A DNA stretch of 47,575 nt from Alphaproteobacteria bacterium 33-17 (GTDB lineage: Bacteria > Pseudomonadota > Alphaproteobacteria > Rickettsiales > 33-17). The stretch spans positions 1 through 47,575 of the forward strand of contig MKSX01000025.1 in NCBI GenBank assembly GCA_001897445.1. The letters are read 5' to 3'. The notes beneath the pieces are model-generated. The model was not told the origin of the DNA. It worked only from the letters and a program-made list of their open reading frames with translations, and ran no database searches. This document shows positions 14,778 through 23,607 of this stretch, piece after piece. Each line of letters begins with the position of its first letter. Positions within the stretch are counted from its first letter, which is position 1. Made by a program: the position numbers and the translations under genes.

Positions 14778-17094
14778 ATTTACATATTCTGACGATAAGA
14801 TAGTTGATTATATACCATTCATAGAATTGCTTGATGATCAAAAAACCATTGTAGATAAAAATGGATATTTACTTCAAACAATAAGTATTGAAGGAATCGA
14901 TATATCCTGCGTTTCAGAAGAAAAGAAACATAGCTTGTTTGAAAAGCGTCATTATCTTTATCAAAAGCTTGATAATGATATTTATTATTCATTTTATACT
15001 TTAAGAGTCCCTTCCACTATACCTTCATTAAAAGGTGGTAACAATCATCTTCTTAAAGAGATGAATCAAGCGCGAAGCATGGATTACAAAGGAGCTTATG
15101 AAAATACTTCATATGTAGTATTTGCAAAGAAAATAGATGCATTTGATATTGAAAAAATTAGCTGGTCTGAGAGCAAAACTAAGGAACTAATCTATGAAGA
15201 CTTAAGATTACTCAATAACCAAGTAGAGAAATTCAAAGAGTACTTTCATGAACTAAATGCAAAAGTGCTTACATTCAATAATGGTCTAATGTCATTTTGG
15301 GACGTTATTATTAATAATAGTTCTCAAACTATTTGGCCTTTAAAACTGAGCGGTAGCTTTAAAAACTTAAATCACTACCTTGGAAACGTAAGCTACAATA
15401 TTAATTGCGATAGTGGGGTTGTTAAATATGTTGATAATCGACATTTTGGTGCTAGCAAGCAGCGTTATAGCAGCTATATCATGCTTAAAGTTTTACCTTC
15501 AGCAATATCACAAGAAGTATTTGAAAGAGTATTTAATATTGATGCTGAAATCATTTTTACTCAGCATGCAAAAGCTATTGAGGAAGTGAAGGCGAATAAA
15601 GCTATTCATACAAAACAAAGATTATATCAAACCTTTTCAATGTTTTTCCGTGGATCGGTTGACGCACTTTATGAGCTTGGTGACAAAGTCCAAACTGGTA
15701 AATGCGGTCTTATAGACTATGTCAGTTATTTTAGGGTTAATGCTGATAGTTTAGAAGAGTTAAGGGCGAAAGTACTTAAGCTTGAGAACTGCTTACAAAA
15801 CCTTGGTATTGGTTACATATATTGCAAAGATATAGCTATATATCACGGATATTTTCCAGATGTATATAATACACTATTTAATGCTAGAGGCTGGAAGCCA
15901 ACAACGGAAAATCTTAGTATGTTAGCTTCATTTCCAAGTAGTAAATTTGGTCAGGAAAGTCAATGCTTTGGTGATGAGCCGATCGCATATTTTAAAACCT
16001 TAAGCCATAACTGGTATGGTTTTAATTTCCATGTGGGTGAGAGTGAGCCGCCACTTGGTCATACTATGATTTTTGGTGGTAGCGGAAAAGGTAAAACAAC
16101 CTTGATAACTTATTTACTCACAAACTGCTTGAAATATGAGAATATGCATATTCTGGCATTTGACAGTAAGCAAGGTATGCGCATAGCAACAGAAACATTT
16201 GGTGGCACATATTTTGATCCTATTGAGGATAACTTGGGTTTAAATCCCTTCATGATGGAAAACACTCAATATAACAGAGAATTCTTAATATCATTAATGG
16301 TAAGACTTACTAGTGCCAATTTAAAACAAAAACAACTTATTGAAGAAGCAATTGAAGCTATTGTTAGTACAAATGTTCCAGAACTTCAAAATATAATGAT
16401 GCTAACTGAATCATTATCAAAAGATGATCACTTGTATAACGAACTTTGTAGGTGGCTACCTATGAGCCAAAGTTATAAAGGTAAGCTTTTCACAAGCAAA
16501 GAGGACTTACTTAAGTTCAACAATAATATCATTTCATTTGATATGGACAAAGTGATTGCAGATAGAGAGGTTAGTGATCCTTTAATATCATACTTGTTTC
16601 ATTCATTTGAGAATCAGGTTGCAGATTCATTAGCACCGCACATCTGCTTTGTAGATGAACTACATCAATATTTGAATAATCCACTATTTGTACAAAAGCT
16701 AGGAAAAGCAGCCAGCGAATGGCGAAAAAGAAAAGGACTGATAATCGGCGCTATTCAGGACGTTGCAACTTTTGCAAAACATCCGCTTAAAGATGTTATG
16801 CGTCCTAATATTGCTAATATGATCTTTTTCCCTGATGAAGGCGCTCAGGAAGAGGACTATGTAAATAGACTAGGTCTAAATCAGCAGGAATTTCAATGGG
16901 TAAAAGAAACAAGGGCTAATTATCAAGTGTTGTTAAAACGTATAGATAGGGGATCTATTATATTGGATGTGAATTTGTCTAGCCTTGGCAAATATTTAAG
17001 GCTATTTAAATCTGATGTTGATTCGGTTGAAAAGCTCAAAAGAATTAAACTATCTAATCCAAATAATTTCGTAGAGGAGTACTTAAATGCTTAG
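14764..17094 (+). CDS. virB4: VirB4 ATPase of the type IV secretion system
   Basis: A protein of 776 aa, normal for VirB4/TrbE/CagE. The start at 14764 (GAGG upstream) gives MLNGEFTYSDDKIVDYIP; an upstream frame start adds residues without support. The Walker A motif GGSGKGKTTL is near residue 437 and Walker B ICFVDELHQYL near 630; the late block KETRANYQVLLKR is also typical. VirB4 energises pilus assembly and substrate passage at the inner membrane. It overlaps virB3 by 14 nt and virB5 by 8 nt, so translation is coupled. Confidence 0.97.
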   Translation: MLNGEFTYSDDKIVDYIPFIELLDDQKTIVDKNGYLLQTISIEGIDISCVSEEKKHSLFEKRHYLYQKLDNDIYYSFYTLRVPSTIPSLKGGNNHLLKEMNQARSMDYKGAYENTSYVVFAKKIDAFDIEKISWSESKTKELIYEDLRLLNNQVEKFKEYFHELNAKVLTFNNGLMSFWDVIINNSSQTIWPLKLSGSFKNLNHYLGNVSYNINCDSGVVKYVDNRHFGASKQRYSSYIMLKVLPSAISQEVFERVFNIDAEIIFTQHAKAIEEVKANKAIHTKQRLYQTFSMFFRGSVDALYELGDKVQTGKCGLIDYVSYFRVNADSLEELRAKVLKLENCLQNLGIGYIYCKDIAIYHGYFPDVYNTLFNARGWKPTTENLSMLASFPSSKFGQESQCFGDEPIAYFKTLSHNWYGFNFHVGESEPPLGHTMIFGGSGKGKTTLITYLLTNCLKYENMHILAFDSKQGMRIATETFGGTYFDPIEDNLGLNPFMMENTQYNREFLISLMVRLTSANLKQKQLIEEAIEAIVSTNVPELQNIMMLTESLSKDDHLYNELCRWLPMSQSYKGKLFTSKEDLLKFNNNIISFDMDKVIADREVSDPLISYLFHSFENQVADSLAPHICFVDELHQYLNNPLFVQKLGKAASEWRKRKGLIIGAIQDVATFAKHPLKDVMRPNIANMIFFPDEGAQEEDYVNRLGLNQQEFQWVKETRANYQVLLKRIDRGSIILDVNLSSLGKYLRLFKSDVDSVEKLKRIKLSNPNNFVEEYLNA

Positions 17095-17845
17095 AAAATT
17101 TTTATTATTATCAGCAATCTCATTAAATTCAGCAGCTGCCGCCACCCCTGTTACTGATATTACTGCGTATAAACACATGATTGACAATGTGCAGCAGACA
17201 ATGTCCTTAGTTAAGGAAGCTCAGCAACAAACAGAAAGAATGTCAAGTGTAGAAGGTGCTTTAAAAAGCACTCCTAATCCATTACTTAGAGATATTGGAA
17301 ATATGAAAGGCAAACTACAGGATTCATATGACATTATTTACAACATCAACAAACCTGGCGAACTAAGTAGCGGAAACATTAGAGACATTAGTTCAAATAT
17401 CGATAGTATTTTTACACCTATCGGAAAGTTGTATGAGTCTGGTAATTACGAGCAGCGTAAAAACTATATCAACATGTCAATGCGTGAGGCTGTAATCACT
17501 ACGGAAAGTATCAAAACCGACGTGGTAAAAAATTATAAGGATATCGAATATCTTTTATCAATTGCGGATAATGCTGAAACACAAGCTGAAAAACAAGACG
17601 TCGCAATTAAGTTTGCCGCATTAAATGCGAAAATTCAGAATGATCTTTTATTCTTAATGGCGCAAACCACCAAGGTACAAACAATGATGAATTACTCTGG
17701 TTATGATGCCGCAGAACCTAAGAATAATAGTTTGTTTGGATCAGGAAACTCAAATCCATTCCAAAAAGAGGAAGGTATTTATACTAGGGCAGACCGTAAG
17801 GCAAAATGTACAGATTATACAAGAGCATTGGGGATGTGTAAATGA
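17087..17845 (+). CDS. virB5: VirB5/TrbJ-like secreted T4SS protein
   Basis: A protein of 252 aa with a signal peptide (LLLSAISLNSAAAA), a helical coiled region from about residue 30 (IDNVQQTMSLVKEAQQQTERM), and a later helix rich in AET/AEK. This is the layout of VirB5/TrbJ, the minor pilus-tip protein. The C-terminus carries two cysteines (CTDYTRALGMC). It overlaps virB4 by 8 nt and virB6 by 4 nt (ATGA). Confidence 0.85.
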   Translation: MLRKFLLLSAISLNSAAAATPVTDITAYKHMIDNVQQTMSLVKEAQQQTERMSSVEGALKSTPNPLLRDIGNMKGKLQDSYDIIYNINKPGELSSGNIRDISSNIDSIFTPIGKLYESGNYEQRKNYINMSMREAVITTESIKTDVVKNYKDIEYLLSIADNAETQAEKQDVAIKFAALNAKIQNDLLFLMAQTTKVQTMMNYSGYDAAEPKNNSLFGSGNSNPFQKEEGIYTRADRKAKCTDYTRALGMCK

Positions 17846-18810
17846 TAATTCAGTTAACCGCCGTTTTTACAGAAAATAGTCGGCATTTAGTAGAAAATGT
17901 TTATCAAGCCCTTGCAAATGATTTTAGGCCTTTGTTTGGGTTTATAACAATTGGATATTTAATATGGGCAATATACAACTGGTACAAAAGGGAAGCGCCT
18001 TTTGATCTGTTGAGCTGCATATCATTCGTAATAATATTTAATGTTTTAACGCTAATAGCTTTTGAAAAGGATATATTTATGGACTGGGTATTTAGTCCTA
18101 TAAATGATCTAGTATATGGATTACCTCAATTTTTATTTAGGGCGGCATTGAACACATCGGGTGGATCGCCGTATGATACTTTAATGCTGCTTATTGATAA
18201 GATTGCTATTGTAACAGACAAATATTCAAAAGAGACTTCATCTGATTTTTTACCTAGCCTACGCCTACATAGTATAATGTCTTGGGCAATGATAGGTGTG
18301 ATATGGGTAGTTTATAATATATTTTTCATACTGCTCGCAATTCAAATGATACTGGCAAATGTTGCAAGTTCAATATTGTTACTGGTTGCCCCTATTGCCA
18401 TTTCTATGGCTGTATTCCCGCAATTTAGATGGATCGCAAGTAATATGATTAAAGGTTATTTTACGTACAATCTGATACCGTGTGTTTCTATAGCAATTTT
18501 AACCCTATGTATTACACCAATTACCAAAAGCCTACACCTTTACGAGCAGGGTATGGTCGATCTTACAAAGGGGGCTGTATTTAGCAATACGATTTTAATT
18601 GAAATATTGGCGATGGGTATAGTTTCTAACATTTTACTTAGTAAAGCCCCTGAAATTGTTGCTACGCTTATGAGTGGTGCGGGTAGTGATGTATCAGGAC
18701 CAAGAGCAGGTACGTTAGCTAAAGGTGCAGCTACAGCTGTAAGTTCTGTATATAGAGGTGCAGTTTCTGCTGGTAGTTATATAGCACAAAAATATGGAAG
18801 AGGGATTTAA
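17842..18810 (+). CDS. virB6: VirB6/TrbL polytopic membrane protein
   Basis: A protein of 322 aa with about five to six membrane segments (FGFITIGYLIWAIYNW, then around residues 60-75, 155-205, 205-235 and 250-270) and a Gly/Ala/Ser-rich tail (GTLAKGAATAVSSVYRGA). This is the VirB6/TrbL family, which forms the inner-membrane channel region. It is the normal short form, unlike the giant VirB6 paralogs of the rickettsial chromosomal rvh system. It overlaps virB5 by 4 nt. Confidence 0.92.
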   Translation: MIIQLTAVFTENSRHLVENVYQALANDFRPLFGFITIGYLIWAIYNWYKREAPFDLLSCISFVIIFNVLTLIAFEKDIFMDWVFSPINDLVYGLPQFLFRAALNTSGGSPYDTLMLLIDKIAIVTDKYSKETSSDFLPSLRLHSIMSWAMIGVIWVVYNIFFILLAIQMILANVASSILLLVAPIAISMAVFPQFRWIASNMIKGYFTYNLIPCVSIAILTLCITPITKSLHLYEQGMVDLTKGAVFSNTILIEILAMGIVSNILLSKAPEIVATLMSGAGSDVSGPRAGTLAKGAATAVSSVYRGAVSAGSYIAQKYGRGI

Positions 18811-18823
18811 CAGGAGGAATATC

Positions 18824-18994
18824 ATGTTGAGAGTGTTGCATATAGTTCAAAGGATTATTTTAGCAGGTGTTTTACTTAGTATAACAGCTTGTGCATCTGG
18901 TAATGCTGGTCCTGCGGCAAAGGTAATGAATTACAAAAAAAGTCGCTGTGAATGTTCTAAGCAAATGAAGGAGTTAGTAAATCATGCAAGATAA
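18824..18994 (+). CDS. virB7: VirB7-like small lipoprotein
   Basis: A protein of 56 aa from the ATG at 18824, which has AGGAGG upstream. A lipoprotein signal ends at Cys23 (LLSITAC). The short mature part contains CECSKQM. Its size, lipobox and position between virB6 and virB8 identify it as the VirB7 equivalent, which stabilises VirB9 in the outer-membrane core. It overlaps virB8 by 11 nt. Confidence 0.82.
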   Translation: MLRVLHIVQRIILAGVLLSITACASGNAGPAAKVMNYKKSRCECSKQMKELVNHAR

Positions 18995-19652
18995 TATGGA
19001 TTTTGTGGCACTTGAACCATTCCTAGAGCAAAGAAGACTTAATAAAACCTATAAATTTAGCGCTTATGCCTTAGGTGGTTTGTGTGCTTTACTGGTAATT
19101 GGCGTTCTTTGCATAAGTCTATATACAATCACAAAACCCCCAGAAGTTGTTTATGTTGAATTAAATAGCGACAAGCAAACCTTCGTAAAGATTCTGCCTA
19201 AAGCCCATGATATGATTCCTACCGAAAACGATCAATTAGTAAGAAGCTTTTTAAGAGGATACGTCCAAAGTAGACATGAGGTTAATTTCATTGATGATCA
19301 AAAAAATGTACAGCTTTTTTTAGCTTTATCAGATGAGAAAATAATTGAAATAGCTAAAAAAGAATTCAATGAATTTAGAGAGGAAAATAAAGGCGTTACA
19401 AGATCTATAGATATTTTAGACGATTTTGCAATCACAGACTCTTTAAGCCAAAACAATAATATTCATCAGGTTAATTTTAAAACGATAGACCGTAAAGACG
19501 GTAAAGAGGCTATCAGATATTGGACTGCTAAAATTCGTTATAGTTTTACCAATGAACGCAAATATGCAGTAACTGAGTCTTATTTAAACCCAATGAAGAT
19601 ATTAGTTAGTGAATATAGTATCTCAAGGAAAAAAGAGGGAAGTCATGAATAA
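18984..19652 (+). CDS. virB8: VirB8 T4SS scaffold protein
   Basis: A protein of 222 aa with a short cytoplasmic N-terminus, one membrane segment (about residues 32-52) and a periplasmic domain of the VirB8/NTF2-like fold ending with YLNPMKILVSEYSI, a conserved VirB8 ending (NP-x-G/K-F-V). VirB8 is the inner-membrane scaffold that bridges core parts. It overlaps virB9 by 8 nt. Confidence 0.93.
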   Translation: MQDNMDFVALEPFLEQRRLNKTYKFSAYALGGLCALLVIGVLCISLYTITKPPEVVYVELNSDKQTFVKILPKAHDMIPTENDQLVRSFLRGYVQSRHEVNFIDDQKNVQLFLALSDEKIIEIAKKEFNEFREENKGVTRSIDILDDFAITDSLSQNNNIHQVNFKTIDRKDGKEAIRYWTAKIRYSFTNERKYAVTESYLNPMKILVSEYSISRKKEGSHE

Positions 19653-20754
19653 AAACATTGTATCTTGGTGGAACCTGAGCAAAGAAAAGAAAACAGGCGC
19701 AAGCGAAGCTTCAGCCGTTTTTAAAGGTTGTTTCAAAATTGTTTCTCGGAGCCTACCTTCGCAAAAAGCGATCCAAAACAGAAGAAATTTAAAATCAAGG
19801 GCGCTGAAAGCGGTATTACTTACCTTGAATTTAAATTTTGATGTTTTAGCTTTTGCAAAAGAAGGGAAGATCCTAGAAACATTACTTAAAAGAATCTTTT
19901 TATTTATCAACGATTTCAATTATCGGTTATTTAAAAAGACTGCATGTCTCGCATTAGGGTTTTGTAGCATTATTAACATTGCAGAAGCTGCTGTTAAGAA
20001 AGATGAGTTTGCTGAAACTCTTCCAGAAGATAATCAAATAGAGAAAAATGATTTAAGAAAAGCCCAAAAAGCTTTTTTAATAAGTTCTGATCCAAAAAGT
20101 ATTATGTACATTGATTATAAGCAAGACAAAGTCAGTAAGCTTAAAATACGCATGCATTTATTCACGCACGTTGTTTTACCAGAAGCTATAAAGTCGGTTG
20201 CTCTTAAAGATAATGTCGGCTTTTCGGTTATGAGTGCAGATGATATTAAAACAATATTTTCCTTATCAACTAATAAGGCTGGCATCGATACAAGTTTTAC
20301 CGTTATTGGTGAGTCAGGGACAATATATCCATTTTATCTAAGTTCATATGATACAGACGAAGATGTTATTGGTGATATGGTAGTGTATGTTAGAAATCCT
20401 GAAATTAAGGGATACACTCCAAAATCAGATGATAAGCTTAAACACAAAATAGCCCAATCGCGTTACGACTTTTTAGAAAACGTGGCTGATCCTGACAAAA
20501 TTAATACCAAATACAAAATTAGAGGCAATCAAGATATAGCCCCTATGGCTGTATATGATGATGGCGAAAAGACATTCTTTGATTTCAGAAAGCCCTTAAT
20601 GACAGGCGGTTATCCAGTCATTTACAAAAGGGTTGACGGTGTCGATGCACCTTTGCAATTAAGATTTCATCAGGGACATATTATTGCGAGTTCTATCTCA
20701 AATTCATGGACTATCATTGATGGCGACAAAGTAGTTTGTGTTGAAATGGACTAA
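19645..20754 (+). CDS. virB9: VirB9 core protein with in-frame palindromic-element insertion before its signal peptide
   Basis: A protein of 369 aa from ATG 19645 (GAGGGAAG upstream), about 100 aa longer than usual. The VirB9 part begins with a signal peptide, LFKKTACLALGFCSIINIAEAA, only at about residues 95-116, and continues with the normal domain (DPKSIMYIDYKQDKVSKL, later FDFRKPLMTGGYPVIYKRVDG and DGDKVVCVEMD). Residues about 8-74 are encoded by palindromic element copy B, which keeps the frame open. No ATG, GTG or TTG lies in frame between the element and the signal peptide, so translation must include the insert. VirB9 forms the outer-membrane core with VirB7 and VirB10. Whether the buried signal is still used is unknown. 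Confidence 0.9.
   Translation: MNKNIVSWWNLSKEKKTGASEASAVFKGCFKIVSRSLPSQKAIQNRRNLKSRALKAVLLTLNLNFDVLAFAKEGKILETLLKRIFLFINDFNYRLFKKTACLALGFCSIINIAEAAVKKDEFAETLPEDNQIEKNDLRKAQKAFLISSDPKSIMYIDYKQDKVSKLKIRMHLFTHVVLPEAIKSVALKDNVGFSVMSADDIKTIFSLSTNKAGIDTSFTVIGESGTIYPFYLSSYDTDEDVIGDMVVYVRNPEIKGYTPKSDDKLKHKIAQSRYDFLENVADPDKINTKYKIRGNQDIAPMAVYDDGEKTFFDFRKPLMTGGYPVIYKRVDGVDAPLQLRFHQGHIIASSISNSWTIIDGDKVVCVEMD
19667..19867. repeat. Palindromic element copy B, inside virB9
   Basis: It shares several blocks with copy A at 12367-12576. The core hairpin (19755-19866) pairs ACCTTC with GAAGGG, GCAAAAAGC with GCTTTTGC, and AAATTTAAAATCAAGG with CCTTGAATTTAAATTT (one mismatch). Relative to copy A the arms differ on both sides in a matching way, while the loop GCGCTGAAAGCGGT is identical. 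The frame through the element has no stop. Confidence 0.85.
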
Positions 20755-20769
20755 TTGGGGGTTAGGGAA

Positions 20770-21807
20770 ATGTTAGAAAAGCGTAGCAAAAATTTAAAAT
20801 ATCTGCTTCTAGTTAGTATACTTGGTTTTACTTTGTGCGGTATCGGTATAGTGCTGCTTGTGAAAGATACAGGAAGTAAGCCACCTTTAAAGGATATTGT
20901 GCCTGAGCCGACAAGACGTATAGACGAAATTGCTAGCGATTTCCTTAAACCTGCTTTTAAAGAAGAAATTTTTGAAGCAGGTACCTTAAAACCCAATAAA
21001 GAACATTTGTTAGAATTTATACCAAATGATAATGATTCTATCGAAAATCAAATGAAAAAATCAGAGCAGAAATTTGAAAGTCAAAGACTAGCATCAAACG
21101 AGATTTTGGCAGCAGGGAAAGAGGAACTTGAATATTTAAAACCTAATGTAAAAAATATAGCTGAAATTGCCCGCTTAGATCAGCCAATAGCAAGTTCAAC
21201 GCCTCCATTAGATCATAGTCGCACTATTACAAGAGGTACATGGATCAATTTAATACTTTATAACGATATTATCTCAGATGTTAAAGGACCCGTTCAAGCG
21301 TACGTTAAGAATGATGTATATTCAACAGATGGAACAAAGAAGGTACTGCCTGCATATACTATGGTACTTGGTGAATTTAAGCCACTTGAAAATCATGGTG
21401 ACAGAAGGCTTAACGTAGTATTTAAAGAATTTATTACTCCACAAGGTTCTCATATAATTCTTACAGGTGAAAGTATAGCCCATGACTTACAAGGTAGGAC
21501 AGGACTATCGGGTATTGTTGATAATAGGACAGGTGATAAGTACAAGGAAGCAGGAATTGCTGCATCAATCGTTGCAGGTTCACAATTAGCAATACCTTAT
21601 AATGACGAAAGATTAAGACTGGGTATCTACCCATTAATGAAAGAAATGGGTAACGTATCCAGTGAAGTTTTAAGACAAAAGCTTAATATTAAGCCATCTA
21701 TAGAAATACCATCAGGTACAAATATAAGTATTCTACTTAACGAGACAATTACCCTTCCTGAAGCACATGGTGGAACCCTGACAGCAAAAACATTAAAGGA
21801 GCAATAA
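20770..21807 (+). CDS. virB10: VirB10 core protein
   Basis: A protein of 345 aa from ATG 20770 (GGGGTTAGGGA upstream); the TTG at 20755 is less likely. It has one membrane segment (LLLVSILGFTLCGIGIVLLV), a polar linker, and the C-terminal TrbI/VirB10 domain starting at TRGTWINLILYNDI with GPVQAYVKNDVY, LPAYTMVLGEF, LNVVFKEFITPQG and GIVDNRTGDKYKEAG. VirB10 spans both membranes and senses ATPase state. The gene starts 15 nt after virB9. Confidence 0.95.
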   Translation: MLEKRSKNLKYLLLVSILGFTLCGIGIVLLVKDTGSKPPLKDIVPEPTRRIDEIASDFLKPAFKEEIFEAGTLKPNKEHLLEFIPNDNDSIENQMKKSEQKFESQRLASNEILAAGKEELEYLKPNVKNIAEIARLDQPIASSTPPLDHSRTITRGTWINLILYNDIISDVKGPVQAYVKNDVYSTDGTKKVLPAYTMVLGEFKPLENHGDRRLNVVFKEFITPQGSHIILTGESIAHDLQGRTGLSGIVDNRTGDKYKEAGIAASIVAGSQLAIPYNDERLRLGIYPLMKEMGNVSSEVLRQKLNIKPSIEIPSGTNISILLNETITLPEAHGGTLTAKTLKEQ

Positions 21808-21808
21808 G

Positions 21809-23607
21809 ATGAAAAATATATTATTTGCAGTAATCGCTTTATACGCACAAAACGCTTTAGCAGAAAACGTAGCTAAAGATAAAGAAAAGCTACTCAAAAT
21901 CATTGTAGATGAAAAAAAGGTGAGAATTTAAAGGCTAAAGTACTTAGCATTAAGGAGCCTAAAGGTGATTCAGATATAAAAGATCTTAGGATAGTTGGTA
22001 AGGTATCTAGCAAGGAATCTAAAAACTCTGATACGGTCTACAATATCATTTGGAATAAAGCTAGCCTTTTAGGGAAAGAAACAAACTTAGATGAGCCATT
22101 TTTAAGTAAGCCGCATGTAGAAGGGGAAATTGACGAAGGCGACAAGTTTACCATCAAAGGAAAGCCAGAAGTTCTTGCTAAGGCTTATGAGGATTTAACA
22201 AAAGGCAATATCGAAAATGAAAAAGAAAAGAAAAAAGAGGAAAAGAAAAATGAGCTTGGTCATACGCCAAGCAATAATAGTGGTTTTCAAAGTGGTGGAT
22301 ACGGAAATCCACAACCCCAAAGAGAGATGCCTCAATTTAACCCACAATTTGAAAAGCTAACAAATGTAACCACTACAGACGGCTGTACTATTAGAGTTGA
22401 TCTTTCTGCAATGCAAGCGGTAGTACAGGAAAGAGTCTTAAGAGGCGGAAAGGAGATAGTTAGCTGCCATGACTCAAACCTTAAATACGAAATTGTTAAA
22501 GATTTTCAGGCTTGTACTCCTAAAATAGATGCAAAAGAAAATGTAGCCTTTAAACAATATAGATTAAGTTACCGAAACTCAAAAGATGAGGTTGTGCAAG
22601 TTGAGAAGTGCCAGCCTGATAAAATCAATCCGATACAGATTGTTGAAACAATTGATGGATGCACACAAAGCAATTTTGACGATAAGCCTATAGTAAATAC
22701 CCGTAAAATTGTTGATATTGACGGCGTAATAACTCAAATCAGCCAATGCTTGCCTAAAGTGAATGCAGTACTTAGAGGCGAGATATGTCAAGATGAGCCG
22801 TATTATTATAATGAAGATACAAAACTGATTCACGTGGTAAAAGCATTCTTCTACGATGATAACGGTAATGAGCTTCAGATATCATCTTGCATTCCAACCG
22901 ATGAAATCATCAATGCAGAATATGAAACCTGCGGAATTAAGCATAGTGATAATGAAAAGATGAGCTATATCAATGCGTTTCCTGTTGTCATAAGAGGTAA
23001 TGAAAAGATAAAGGCTGGTGCATGTATGTTATATGAAAAAGCGCCGTACACACAAGCTAATTTAACTTTAATTGCAAGCCCTATAGGTTCAGAACAGATT
23101 AAAGTTGCTAATGATATACTCAAGCCATATCCCAATATGGAATTATCACGCATACCTTCATTTACTTATGATGATTCAAACTATTTACTTACTTCTAAAA
23201 TCGATTCAGGTTTTAGGTATACACTACAAGATCCTAAAAATTATTATAATCAGCTTAATCAAAAAGCTGTTCTTCCCGAATATGGTTATACTGGCGTTGC
23301 AGCTGCGCCTTGGTTAGATAATTCAGGTAACGAAATTAATTTTGAGTATAGCGATGAATTACCTACTTGGTCAGTTCACATTTCCGCACCTAAATATTCA
23401 TCACAATCAAGTGGAATCGGTGATACTGGGTTAATAAAGTGGTACTATTATGACCTTAGTTTTAGCAAACCAGTCTGCTACACATCTATGGTAAATGAAG
23501 TGCCAACATATATACGTATAGATGGAAGTACTTATAAAGATTTGGACAGCCCTGTTAGAAGTTTCAAGATATGTGGATCTGGCAGAAAATTAGGGGAGGC
23601 TGAATAA
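21809..23607 (+). CDS. Exported Cys-repeat protein in the T4SS operon, read across a -1 frameshift
   Basis: AAGGAG precedes ATG 21809. The first frame encodes a signal peptide (MKNILFAVIALYAQNALA) and stops after 40 codons at 21929. From the A-run at 21912-21918 the -1 frame is open for over 560 codons to 23607, giving 599 aa if the ribosome slips once. The long frame has a Lys/Glu-rich linker (about residues 135-160), then five units of 40-48 aa, each with a cysteine near its start and one near its end (for example DGCTIRV to IVSCHDS, and IDGCTQS to ISQCLPK), then a C-terminal domain. I recognise no family. Between virB10 and virB11 it is presumably an exported part or adhesin of the transfer apparatus. 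An ATG at 22327 would give only an unexported C-terminal piece. Confidence 0.75.
21913..21919 (+). other. Slippery heptamer A_AAA_AAG (candidate -1 frameshift site)
   Basis: The zero frame reads GAA AAA AAG GTG, so the heptamer A-AAA-AAG is in the exact phase needed for tandem -1 slippage, as in dnaX. After slippage the frame reads AAA AAA GGT GAG and stays open. A small hairpin, GCTAA-AGTAC-TTAGC, begins about 14 nt downstream; no clear upstream Shine-Dalgarno stimulator is seen. Transcriptional slippage on the seven A, or a one-base indel, would give the same pattern. Confidence 0.6.

Noticed and set aside
19623..19919. Antisense ORF across palindromic element copy B
   Set aside because: Its open frame follows from the palindromic nature of the element; no start context or neighbour supports expression.
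22327..23607. A separate gene starting at ATG 22327
   Set aside because: The same frame is open back to 21913 without a stop, and the codons upstream continue a sensible protein; no ribosome site precedes 22327 beyond AGAGAG, and the product would lack export.
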